From the NCBI GenBank assembly GCA_024681495.1, contig JAILAS010000011.1, positions 1 to 8,087 of the forward strand: 8,087 bases of DNA, written 5' to 3'. Source of the DNA: Eubacterium sp. (GTDB lineage Bacteria; Bacillota; Clostridia; Lachnospirales; Lachnospiraceae). The notes beneath the pieces were generated by a model. That model had not been told where the DNA came from and made no database searches. It saw nothing but the letters and a program-made list of their open reading frames with translations. The translations under genes and the position numbers were made by a program. Shown piece after piece: positions 1-6,379 of this stretch; within the stretch, counting starts at the first letter, position 1; each line of letters starts with the position of its first letter.

Positions 1-854
1 ACGTCGATCAGGGTGTTCTTGGGAACATCCAGATACTTGATCTCCTGGGTGATATTTATTATGTTAACCATGCTGCGGCCTTCGACCACGACCTTCCGGC
101 CGTGCTTGTATGCCGTGTTTATTATCTGCTGCACCCTGTCCACATTGGACGCGAATGTAGCCACGATTATCCTGGACTTTGAATTGTCCGAGAATATGTT
201 ATCAAGAGCCTTGCCGACGGTCTTCTCGGACTGCGTAAAGCCGGGGCGCTCCGCGTTGGTGGAATCGCACATGAGGGCCAGTACGCCCTTCTTTCCGATC
301 TCGCCGAAGCGCTGGAGATCGATGGGATCCCCGTATACGGGCGTGTAGTCCACCTTGAAATCGCCCGTGTGAACAATAGTGCCCACCGGAGTGTAGATGG
401 CCAGCGCCGCCGCATCCTGAATGGAGTGGTTCGTCTTAATGAACTCAACCCTGAAGCAGCCAATGTTTATCGACTGTCCGAACTTAACGACCTTTCGCTT
501 GATCTTGTTTACGAGGTTATGCTCTTTGAACTTGTTTTCAATGAGAGCATCCGTAAGTTTAGTCGAATAGATGGGGACGTTTATCTCCCTGCAAACATAG
601 GGAAGAGCACCTATATGATCCTCGTGACCATGGGTGATAAAGAACGCCTTCACCTTATCGATGTTATCCAGAAGATATGTGATATCGGGAATGACGAGGT
701 CTATTCCGTACATATCATCTTCGGGAAAAGCCAAGCCGCAGTCTACTACAATGATGTCGTCGCCATACTCAAAGGCGGTGATGTTCATACCGATCTGTTC
801 AAGTCCTCCCAGGGGTATGACCTTTAGCGAATTATTCTGTTTCTTGGATTTCAA
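1..854 (-). CDS. rnj: Ribonuclease J (N-terminal part, cut by window edge)
   Basis: RNase J is a metallo-beta-lactamase/beta-CASP nuclease with endonuclease and 5'-to-3' exonuclease activity, central to RNA decay and maturation in Firmicutes. I read 284 codons with no stop before the left edge; the family is about 550 residues, so the C-terminal half is missing. The metal-binding motif THGHEDH is at residues 74-80 (H75, H77, D79, H80). Further ligand-type residues are H143 in TNHS and H162/D165 in HTGDFK. MCDSTNAERPG (195-205) and ATFASNVDRVQQ (232-243) are typical of RNase J. The start is TTG at 854-852, giving MKSKKQNNSLKVIPLGGLEQ, with GGAGG seven bases upstream. The start overlaps the yrzB stop as TTGA, which implies translational coupling. 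There is no ATG in this frame before codon 23, inside the conserved fold. I am confident of the family; whether it is J1 or J2 cannot be told. Confidence 0.96.
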   Translation of the reverse strand, partial: MKSKKQNNSLKVIPLGGLEQIGMNITAFEYGDDIIVVDCGLAFPEDDMYGIDLVIPDITYLLDNIDKVKAFFITHGHEDHIGALPYVCREINVPIYSTKLTDALIENKFKEHNLVNKIKRKVVKFGQSINIGCFRVEFIKTNHSIQDAAALAIYTPVGTIVHTGDFKVDYTPVYGDPIDLQRFGEIGKKGVLALMCDSTNAERPGFTQSEKTVGKALDNIFSDNSKSRIIVATFASNVDRVQQIINTAYKHGRKVVVEGRSMVNIINITQEIKYLDVPKNTLID

Positions 855-1111
855 AAAATTACCTCCGTATCGTCTAACATTTCCTTGAAGATCTTTGAGA
901 GGGACTCCAGAGTTTCGTCATCTTCTACGAACTCTAAGTCCAGCTCTTCGGAGTCGGAGGAAGAGAGCTGCCTCATTATCCATGCATCAGAATCACCCTC
1001 TTCGTCTTCTGTCACGAGGAAGAAGGTCTGTTCGTTAACAGTGGTCTGAGCAAGTACAAAAAATGACGCAGACTCGTTCGTATCCGGATCCGTAAAAATT
1101 ATGTTCTCCAT
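851..1111 (-). CDS. yrzB: DUF1292 / UPF0473 small acidic protein (YrzB family)
   Basis: This is an 86-residue, strongly acidic protein. It begins MENIIFTDPDTNES and carries the family's short beta-rich core (FFVLAQTTVNEQTFFLVTED, about residues 17-36), followed by a Glu/Asp-rich C-terminal half (for example ELDLEFVEDDETLESL). That is the layout of the UPF0473/DUF1292 family, which sits next to ruvX and ireB across Firmicutes. Its molecular function is not established, and I see no catalytic motif, signal peptide or membrane segment. A GAGGAG Shine-Dalgarno lies about nine bases before the ATG. The gene follows ruvX after 46 bases, and its TGA stop overlaps the RNase J start. Family assignment is firm from both sequence character and context. 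Confidence 0.9.
   Translation of the reverse strand: MENIIFTDPDTNESASFFVLAQTTVNEQTFFLVTEDEEGDSDAWIMRQLSSSDSEELDLEFVEDDETLESLSKIFKEMLDDTEVIF
862..866 (-). promoter_or_regulatory. Shine-Dalgarno site for the TTG start of RNase J
   Basis: On the minus strand GGAGG lies seven bases before TTG at 854-852. The site is inside the last codons of yrzB (D-T-E-V-I-F). It decides the RNase J start, because there is no in-frame ATG nearby and the protein aligns with the family from the second residue on. Confidence 0.85.
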
Positions 1112-1157
1112 GCTGCTATATCTCCTCGGCTTAATGCCTAAAAAATATCGTGATTAA
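1112..1157 (-). other. 46-base gap between ruvX and yrzB
   Basis: This short spacer holds the yrzB ribosome binding site (GAGGAG on the minus strand near 1121-1127). It has an AT-rich beginning next to the ruvX stop. I see no convincing promoter pair or terminator hairpin, so readthrough from ruvX into yrzB is expected. Confidence 0.5.
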
Positions 1158-1580
1158 CTAGCTCGCGGCGTTCTCCATGTACTGCCTGAGTATTACCGAG
1201 GCCGCGATTTTATCTATATATGACTTTCTGTCTTCGGGTGCTACTCCCATGTCCCGCAGAATCTCGTCGGACTCCACAGTGGTTAGACGCTCGTCCTCGA
1301 GCTCCACCGGAAGGTTGGTGCGCCGCATCAGTGTCTCCGCGAACTCTCGCGTGGCACGGCATCTGTCACCCTCGGTGCCGTCGGCCTCGAGGGGATATCC
1401 GAGCACAATGAGTTCTACCCCGTACTCGGCCACCAATTCGTCTATGCGGGAAAGCGTGCGACGAAGCTTCGTCTTCCTCTCCCGGAATATTGTCTCTAAG
1501 GGTTGGGCTGTAAGTCCCAGGGCATCGCTGATAGCGACCCCCACGGTCTTATCGCCGTAATCCAGGCCCATAAGGCGCAT
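1158..1580 (-). CDS. ruvX: RuvX/YqgF family nuclease (putative pre-16S rRNA nuclease / Holliday junction resolvase)
   Basis: This is a 140-residue RNase H-like fold protein of normal family length. It starts MRLMGLDYGDKTVGVAISDA, with the first catalytic acid D7 in GLDYGDK. LIVLGYPLEADGTEG (57-71) is the second family block. DERLTTVES (96-104) carries the next conserved acid (E97), and DKIAASVILRQY (123-134) supplies the final Asp (D123) before the paired alanines. All expected acidic positions are present, so the enzyme should be active. In E. coli the homologue (YqgF) is implicated in processing the 5' end of 16S rRNA; Holliday junction resolution was the older proposal. The ATG lies three bases after the ireB stop and has a GAGGG ribosome binding site at suitable distance, so the two genes are probably translated from one mRNA. 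Confidence 0.95.
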   Translation of the reverse strand: MRLMGLDYGDKTVGVAISDALGLTAQPLETIFRERKTKLRRTLSRIDELVAEYGVELIVLGYPLEADGTEGDRCRATREFAETLMRRTNLPVELEDERLTTVESDEILRDMGVAPEDRKSYIDKIAASVILRQYMENAAS

Positions 1581-1583
1581 ACG

Positions 1584-1850
1584 TCAGTCCCTCGCCAGGC
1601 GCGTGTCTATGTAGGTTCGAAGAAGCTCTTCGACTATCTCATCCCTCTCCACCTTCATGATAAGGCTCCTGGCCCCCATGTGGCTGGTGATGTATGTGGG
1701 ATCCCCGCTCATAACGTAACCCACAATCTGGCTGACAGGGTTATACCCTTTCTGGGTAAGAGCGTCATACACCCTCTCGAGAACGTCATTCACGCGAACT
1801 TCCTGGTCGGTGTGAACCTCAAAATACTGTGTGTGATTGATGTCAGTCAT
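1584..1850 (-). CDS. ireB: IreB family regulatory phosphoprotein (UPF0297)
   Basis: The protein is 88 residues when started at the ATG at 1850, giving MTDINHTQYFEVHTDQEVRV. VNDVLERVYDAL (20-31), KGYNPVSQIVGYVMSGDPTY (34-53) and ARSLIMKVERDEIVEELL (60-77) are hallmarks of the UPF0297/IreB family. In Enterococcus faecalis IreB is a substrate of the PASTA-type Ser/Thr kinase IreK and modulates cephalosporin tolerance. The known phosphosites there are N-terminal threonines, and here T2 and T7 could play that part. The frame stays open upstream to an ATG at 1904. The 1850 start is preferred because GGAG sits six bases before it, the extra residues (MFRGFFPRASLDK...) are foreign to the family, and the ATG at 1862 overlaps that GGAG. 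It is first gene of the downstream block and ends three bases before ruvX. Confidence 0.94.
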   Translation of the reverse strand: MTDINHTQYFEVHTDQEVRVNDVLERVYDALTQKGYNPVSQIVGYVMSGDPTYITSHMGARSLIMKVERDEIVEELLRTYIDTRLARD

Positions 1851-1926
1851 AAATATCTCCATTACTTTGTCAAGACTCGCTCGCGGGAAAAATCCACGAA
1901 ACAACGGACCATACCATCAAATAATT
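1851..1926 (-). other. Intergenic leader between mtaB and ireB
   Basis: This 76-base stretch is the longest non-coding interval in the window. It contains the ireB ribosome binding site and a small imperfect hairpin at 1882-1898 (minus strand CGTGG, loop ATTTTTC, CCGCG, with one G-U pair). The hairpin has no U-run after it, so it does not read as a classic terminator. A TTGACA at 1868-1873 looks like a -35 box, but 17 bases downstream lies only ATGACT, which is the ireB start itself. A more plausible promoter lies just upstream, across the mtaB stop. Confidence 0.5.
1857..1860 (-). promoter_or_regulatory. Shine-Dalgarno site that sets the ireB start
   Basis: GGAG on the minus strand, six bases (ATATTT) before the ATG at 1850-1848. 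It favours this ATG over the in-frame upstream ATG codons at 1862 and 1904. Confidence 0.75.
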
Positions 1927-1952
1927 TTATCTCATTTGACATGATAAGTAAA
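1924..1952 (-). promoter_or_regulatory. Possible weak sigma-A promoter for ireB-ruvX-yrzB-rnj
   Basis: On the minus strand TTTACT (1952-1947, four of six matches to TTGACA) is followed after 17 bases by TAAAAT (1929-1924, five of six matches to TATAAT). It overlaps the last codons and stop of mtaB, and would start transcription roughly 65-70 bases before the ireB ATG. This is a by-eye match in an AT-rich pocket and may be chance. Confidence 0.3.
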
Positions 1953-3267
1953 GCGAAGATGAACCGTCGCCCAAAATATCGCCCCGCGAAAGGGTCCCGG
2001 TGACAATCTGTCCGGGCACCGCGTCACCGCCGGTAACGGCGACCTCGAGGTACCTGGGGCAATGACCCTTGAAGCAGCTCTGCCCATCGCGGGTTATCTC
2101 CTCTTCTACCAGCACCGATGCCTCGCTTCCCACCAGTGAATCCTCGTAGGCTCTCCTGCAGGAGGCGACCGTCTCCGAGAGCCTCCTTACCCTGTCCTTC
2201 TTCTCCTTCTCGGTGAGCTGACCGTCCATGGCGTCGGCTCTGGTCCCCTTCCTCCTCGAATACGGGAAGAGGTGGACATCGGAAAATCCAATCCTGCGGA
2301 CGAACTCCTCGGTCTGTGCGAACTCGTCCTCGCTCTCGCCGGGGAATCCGCAGATGATATCCGTGGTGATGGCGGGTCTGTCGAAGGCCTCACGAAGGGA
2401 ATCCACTGCGCGGGCGTACTTTTCCGTGTCGTACCTGCGCCTCATCCTCTCGAGGACCGTGTCGCAGCCGCTCTGAAGCGAGAGGTGGAAGTGCGGGCAC
2501 AGCCCGGGGATTTCCTTAAGGCGCGCCACATTGTCGTCCGAAATGAAGCCGGGTTCGAGCGATCCGAGCCTTATCCGGTCGGGGGCGCATTCGCGGGCGA
2601 CCCTCCCGAGCAGGCCGACCAGGGTGTCTCCGGTGTCCACGCCGTAAGAGTCCAGGTGGATTCCGTTGAACACTATCTCCCTGTAGCCGCCGTCGACGAG
2701 GGATTTCACCTGCCTTACGATGTCGTCCGCCGAGGCGCTCCTCACCCGCCCCCTCACGTAGGGGATGATGCAATAGGAGCAGAACATGTTGCACCCGTCC
2801 TCAACCTTTATGAACGCGCGCTCCCTGCCGGTGGCGACCTTTATCTCCATGGGCTCATAGTGGGAGCCGCGTGATATGTCGTTTACATAACACAGAGCAT
2901 CCTCTCGCTCGGCGTCCCTCTTCGCGAGGAATTCGTCGATGGCGGATACCAGGCGGGTCTTCTCTCCCGTCCCGAGCCAGACGTCGGCGTCCTGCCCAGC
3001 TGCGGCATCGCCCGGCATGCGATTTTGCACGTAGCAGCCCGCCGCCACGATTACGGCGTCGGGGTTCAGCTTTCGGGCGCGGTGAAGCATCTGCCGGGAC
3101 TTCCGATCGGCGATGTTGGTAACCGTGCAGGTGTTTATCACGTATACGTCCGCCCTCTCGGAGAAGTCGACTATCTCGTAACCGTCATTCTCGAGCAGCT
3201 CCTGCATGGCCTCCGTCTCAAAGGCGTTCACCTTGCATCCTAAGTTGTGAAGGGCGGCCGTCTTCAT
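1927..3267 (-). CDS. mtaB: tRNA (N6-threonylcarbamoyladenosine37-C2) methylthiotransferase MtaB
   Basis: MtaB is a radical-SAM enzyme that converts t6A37 to ms2t6A37 in tRNAs decoding ANN codons, using two [4Fe-4S] clusters. The 446-residue length is typical. The N-terminal methylthiotransferase domain has its three cluster cysteines, C11 (NLGCKVN), C47 (INTCTVTN) and C78 (AAGCYVQ). The radical-SAM motif CNMFCSYC is at 159-166 (C159, C163, C166) in DGCNMFCSYCIIPYVRGR. SLQSGCDTVLERMRR (263-277) and TTDIICGFPGE (301-311) are conserved core blocks. Residues from about 378 on form a TRAM-like RNA-binding domain. NLGCKVN together with IIPYVRGR favours the MtaB (YqeV) branch over MiaB or RimO. Its ATG overlaps the thiI stop as ATGA, with AAGGA six bases upstream. 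It closes the upstream block. In B. subtilis the orthologue follows prmA-rsmE directly. Confidence 0.95.
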   Translation of the reverse strand: MKTAALHNLGCKVNAFETEAMQELLENDGYEIVDFSERADVYVINTCTVTNIADRKSRQMLHRARKLNPDAVIVAAGCYVQNRMPGDAAAGQDADVWLGTGEKTRLVSAIDEFLAKRDAEREDALCYVNDISRGSHYEPMEIKVATGRERAFIKVEDGCNMFCSYCIIPYVRGRVRSASADDIVRQVKSLVDGGYREIVFNGIHLDSYGVDTGDTLVGLLGRVARECAPDRIRLGSLEPGFISDDNVARLKEIPGLCPHFHLSLQSGCDTVLERMRRRYDTEKYARAVDSLREAFDRPAITTDIICGFPGESEDEFAQTEEFVRRIGFSDVHLFPYSRRKGTRADAMDGQLTEKEKKDRVRRLSETVASCRRAYEDSLVGSEASVLVEEEITRDGQSCFKGHCPRYLEVAVTGGDAVPGQIVTGTLSRGDILGDGSSSLYLSCQMR

Positions 3268-4481
3268 TCGGAATCCTTCTCCGGCGCCTTCGGGGTGCGC
3301 ACGCCGTTCGGCGAGACGATGAGAACCTCGGTGGTATCGAGCGCCGTCTGATAGAGCTCCTCGATCCTGCCCTTGAGCTTCTCCTCGGACTTCTTAATGG
3401 ACTTAAGGGTCGGCTTGGTCACGGGGTGCTTAGCCACGAAAATGGTGCAGCAGTCCTCGTACGGCAATATGGACGTCTCGAAGGTGCCGATGGCCTTGGC
3501 GCGGTCGATGATCTCTGTCTTGTCGAGACCGATGAGCGGACGGTAGACCGGCATCGTGCACACCTCATTCGTGCACATGAGGCTCTGCATGGTCTGGCTG
3601 GCCACCTGTCCGATGGACTCACCGGTGACAAGTCCCATGCTCTCCGTCTCGTACGCGAAGTGCTCGGCTATCTTCATCATGTACCTGCGCATGATGATAG
3701 TGAGCTGGTCGTGCGGACACGTCTTATATATCTCCATCTGGATGTCGGTGAAGTTCACGACGTGGAGGTAGATGGGGCCGGTGTACTGCGACACCTGAGC
3801 CGCGAGGTCTATTACCTTTCTCTTCGCCCTCTCGGACGTATAGGGAGGCGCATGGAAATATACGGCGTCAATCTTGCAGCCCCTCTTGGCGCACATATAG
3901 CCCGCCACGGGGGAGTCGATGCCGCCCGAAAGAAGGAGCATGGCCTTCCCGCTGGTGCCCACCGGCATGCCGCCCGGGCCGGGAATCTGCCTGGAATAAA
4001 CGCATATCTGCTCCCTTATCTCGACGAAGATCTCCACCTCGGGATCGTGTACGTCCACCTTCATCTCCGGATAAGCCTCGAGGAGCTCTCCGCCCAAAAA
4101 GGCGTTTATCTCCATGGAGTTTAAGGGGTAGTTTTTCCTAGCCCTCCTGGCCGATACCTTGAAGGTGAAATGCCTGTCGGGGTAGGTACGGCCGATGTAG
4201 TCCACGACCTGCCTGCCGAGCTCCTTCTCTCCCTCGTCCTCGAACATCTCCACGGGACAGATGCCCACGATTCCGAAGACCTTGGTAAGACGCTCCGTAA
4301 CCTCTTCCTCGGTCACGTCGTCGGATACGTTCACGTATATCCTTCCCTGGGTCTTCTTAATGTCGAACTCGCACTCGAGATGCCTTAAGTTATGGCGAAT
4401 CTGGCGGACCAGCGCGTCCTCAAAGTACTTTCGGTTTTTTCCCTTTATCGCAATCTCTGCGTACTTAATCAAAAAAATCAT
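3264..4481 (-). CDS. thiI: tRNA 4-thiouridine synthase ThiI (rhodanese-less form)
   Basis: ThiI adenylates U8 of tRNA and replaces the oxygen with sulfur to give s4U8, a near-UV sensor; in some bacteria it also supplies sulfur for thiamine. The 405 residues contain an N-terminal ferredoxin-like region (from MIFLIKYAEIAIKGKNR), a THUMP domain at about 60-165, and a PP-loop ATPase domain opening with LLLSGGIDSPVAGY (SGGIDS at 185-190). GESIGQVASQT (287-297) and PYEDCCTIFVAKHP (340-353) are signature blocks; the DCC pair is C344/C345. The protein ends shortly after this domain, so the C-terminal rhodanese domain of E. coli ThiI (482 residues) is absent, as in Bacillus. Sulfur therefore presumably passes directly from the adjacent desulfurase. 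The ATG follows the desulfurase stop by two bases, with AAGGA upstream. Confidence 0.96.
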   Translation of the reverse strand: MIFLIKYAEIAIKGKNRKYFEDALVRQIRHNLRHLECEFDIKKTQGRIYVNVSDDVTEEEVTERLTKVFGIVGICPVEMFEDEGEKELGRQVVDYIGRTYPDRHFTFKVSARRARKNYPLNSMEINAFLGGELLEAYPEMKVDVHDPEVEIFVEIREQICVYSRQIPGPGGMPVGTSGKAMLLLSGGIDSPVAGYMCAKRGCKIDAVYFHAPPYTSERAKRKVIDLAAQVSQYTGPIYLHVVNFTDIQMEIYKTCPHDQLTIIMRRYMMKIAEHFAYETESMGLVTGESIGQVASQTMQSLMCTNEVCTMPVYRPLIGLDKTEIIDRAKAIGTFETSILPYEDCCTIFVAKHPVTKPTLKSIKKSEEKLKGRIEELYQTALDTTEVLIVSPNGVRTPKAPEKDSE

Positions 4482-4483
4482 AT

Positions 4484-5638
4484 CTATTTCCTTGTGAATG
4501 CCGAGAGCATCGGTATCAGTTCACCGAAGCACTCTGCCGCGTAGTCTATCTCCTCGGGAGTGTTGGTCACCGAGAACGAAACCCTTACCGTGGACTCCAG
4601 AAGCGACGCCCGGGTGCCAATGGCCGTGAGCGTAGCACTCGCCGCCCTCTTATGCGTGGAGCATGCCGATCCCGCCGACACGTAAACGCCCTTCTCCTCG
4701 AGGGAGTGGAGCAACACCTCCGCCCTCACGTTCTCGACGCTTACGCTCAGTATGTGCGGCGCTCCGGCCGCCAATTCGGGCCCGTTGAAGGTCACTCCCT
4801 CAATTCCGCTCACACCGTCCGCGAAGCGCTTCTTCAGGTCGAACAGCCTATGCCTGTCGGCTTCTATGTCCTCGTAGGCAGCTGATGCGGCCACACCGAG
4901 TCCCGCGATGCCGGGTACGTTCTCCGTACCCGAGCGGAGCCCGTCCTGCTGCCCTCCCCCGTAGAGGAGCGGGCTTATCTTCGTGCCCTCCCTGACGTAT
5001 AAGAAGCCCACGCCCTTGGGACCGTGGATCTTATGACCGCTCACAGAGAGCATGTCGATTTTGGCGCGCGTGGGCCTTATCTCGAACTTTCCGTATGACT
5101 GAATCGCGTCCACGTGAAAGAGAGTGGAGGGATTGGCCTGCTTTATTATAGGTCCGAACTCCTCTATGGGGGTTACGGAGCCAATCTCGTTGTTGACGTG
5201 CATGAGGGTGACAAGGACGGTATCCTCCCTTATCGCATCCCTGAGGTGGTCGGGCGATATGGCGCCCGACGAGTCAGAGGGCAGATATGTCACAGAGAAT
5301 CCCATGTCCTCTAACGCGTGCACCGGATTGGCGACCGAGGGGTGTTCATAGGACGAGGTGACAACGTGCATCCCCTTCCTCTTATTGGCAAGCGCGGCCC
5401 CTATGACCGCGAGATTGTTCGATTCGGTGCCGCCGGATGTGAAGTAGATCTCGGCGGGCTTAACCCTGAGCGTACGGGCTATGGCGTCTTTGGCCTCTAT
5501 TACGTAGTCCTCGGCCTCTACGCCCTTGGTGTGCATGGAGGAGGGATTTCCGTAGTCCTCGGTGTACACCTTTATCATCTTATCTAACGCCGCCTTCGAG
5601 CAGCGCGTGGTGGAGGAATTATCCAAATACGCTTCCAT
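4484..5638 (-). CDS. iscS: Cysteine desulfurase, IscS/NifZ-like, ThiI partner
   Basis: This is a PLP enzyme that converts L-cysteine to alanine and a protein persulfide. It has 384 residues from the ATG at 5638. Class V aminotransferase landmarks run in order: YLDNSSTT (4-11), YGNPSSMH (29-36), FTSGGTESNNLA (66-77), EHPSV with H99 over the PLP ring, HVNNEIG (147-153), HVDAIQ with D177 and Q180, SGHKIHGPKG with the PLP lysine K203, and RSGTENVPG (235-243). The catalytic cysteine is C326 in SAGSACST. The segment after it has the length seen in IscS (group I), unlike SufS. No iscU lies alongside; thiI follows after two bases, as with NifZ of B. subtilis, so delivery of sulfur for s4U8 is the likely main job. 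GGAGG seven bases upstream selects the ATG at 5638 over the GTG at 5641. The rsmE stop overlaps this start by one base (TGATG). Confidence 0.95.
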   Translation of the reverse strand: MEAYLDNSSTTRCSKAALDKMIKVYTEDYGNPSSMHTKGVEAEDYVIEAKDAIARTLRVKPAEIYFTSGGTESNNLAVIGAALANKRKGMHVVTSSYEHPSVANPVHALEDMGFSVTYLPSDSSGAISPDHLRDAIREDTVLVTLMHVNNEIGSVTPIEEFGPIIKQANPSTLFHVDAIQSYGKFEIRPTRAKIDMLSVSGHKIHGPKGVGFLYVREGTKISPLLYGGGQQDGLRSGTENVPGIAGLGVAASAAYEDIEADRHRLFDLKKRFADGVSGIEGVTFNGPELAAGAPHILSVSVENVRAEVLLHSLEEKGVYVSAGSACSTHKRAASATLTAIGTRASLLESTVRVSFSVTNTPEEIDYAAECFGELIPMLSAFTRK

Positions 5639-6375
5639 CACAAAACCTCCAAATGGTACATGACGAGGGACAGGGCGCAGATGGCCGCAGTCTCCGTTCT
5701 TAAAATCCTGCTGCCGAGCGAAAACACCTCGGCCTTATTCATGAGCAGAGCGGTTATCTCCGCCGGATCGAACCCGCCCTCGGGTCCGATGAAGATTCCC
5801 ACGCTCTCATTGAGCCGGAGGCTCTCGAATGCTTTGCGGGAATCCTCCATGCCGCTGGCGTGCTCGTAGGGCACCAGAATCCTGTCCATGGACCTGGCTT
5901 TGGTGAGCGCGTCGACGAAGGTCATGACGGGCGATACCCTGGGGATAACGCTCCTCTTGGACTGCTTCGCCGCAGACTCGCTTATGGCCTGATATCGCTC
6001 GACCTTCTTCGCCGCCTTCTTTTCATCCAGCTTAACCACGCAGTTCTTCATAGACACGGGAACCACCTCCGTGACCCCGAGCTCCACGGCCTTCTGGATG
6101 ATGGTCTCCATCTTTTCGCCCTTGGCAAGGCCCTGGAAGAGGGTGACCCTCGTAGCCAGCTCGTTAGTGGAGAGCTCCCTGTCCGTTACGAGGGCCTCCA
6201 CGCTGTCCTTATCAATGCTTCCTATCCTGGCCTGGTAGGTATTACCGGCCACATCGCAAACCCGGATCAAATCGCCGGGCTTCATCCTCAGTACGTTCCT
6301 TATGTGATTGACGTCGCTGCCGGTTATGGTCACGGTGTCCCCGATGACCTCTTCGCCGGTAAAAAACTGAAACAT
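5638..6375 (-). CDS. rsmE: 16S rRNA (uracil1498-N3)-methyltransferase RsmE
   Basis: RsmE is a SPOUT-class, trefoil-knot methyltransferase that makes m3U1498 in helix 44 of 16S rRNA. The protein is 245 residues from the ATG at 6375, a normal length. The N-terminal PUA-like domain starts MFQFFTGEEV and carries NHIRNVLRMKPGD (23-35). LFQGLAKGEKMETIIQKAVELG (79-100) opens the SPOUT domain, and SAAKQSKR (134-141) is the conserved RNA/SAM region. The knot motifs are GIFIGPEGGFDPAE (193-206) and SLGSRILRTETA (219-230). An in-frame ATG at 6423 would add 16 residues reaching into prmA. The 6375 start is chosen because AGGAAG lies seven bases upstream and homologues begin at MF(Q/R)F. It starts four bases after the prmA stop and overlaps the desulfurase start by one base. 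Confidence 0.96.
   Translation of the reverse strand: MFQFFTGEEVIGDTVTITGSDVNHIRNVLRMKPGDLIRVCDVAGNTYQARIGSIDKDSVEALVTDRELSTNELATRVTLFQGLAKGEKMETIIQKAVELGVTEVVPVSMKNCVVKLDEKKAAKKVERYQAISESAAKQSKRSVIPRVSPVMTFVDALTKARSMDRILVPYEHASGMEDSRKAFESLRLNESVGIFIGPEGGFDPAEITALLMNKAEVFSLGSRILRTETAAICALSLVMYHLEVL
5646..5650 (-). promoter_or_regulatory. Shine-Dalgarno site that sets the cysteine desulfurase start
   Basis: GGAGG on the minus strand, seven bases (TTTTGTG) before the ATG at 5638-5636. The adjacent in-frame GTG at 5641 would be only four bases away. The site lies within the last codons of rsmE. Confidence 0.8.
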
Positions 6376-6379
6376 ACTC

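Noticed and set aside
369..827. Plus-strand open frame (152 codons) in the left part of the window
   Set aside because: The minus strand here encodes RNase J with its metal-binding motif and family blocks; this frame is its complement.
1868..1873. Perfect -35 hexamer TTGACA before ireB
   Set aside because: The matching -10 position is ATGACT, the ireB start codon itself, so a usable promoter is not formed.
1503..2003. Plus-strand open frame (166 codons) across ruvX, ireB and the end of mtaB
   Set aside because: It runs antisense through three well-supported genes and looks like no known protein.
2272..2874. Plus-strand open frame (200 codons) opposite mtaB
   Set aside because: It is a shadow of the radical-SAM gene; the minus strand has all six cluster cysteines and an intact full-length frame.
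3426..4124. Long plus-strand open frame (232 codons) opposite thiI
   Set aside because: It mirrors the strongly supported thiI gene, its translation is rich in His, Arg and Leu without family features, and no ribosome binding site supports it. High third-position GC on the coding strand removes stops from the opposite strand.
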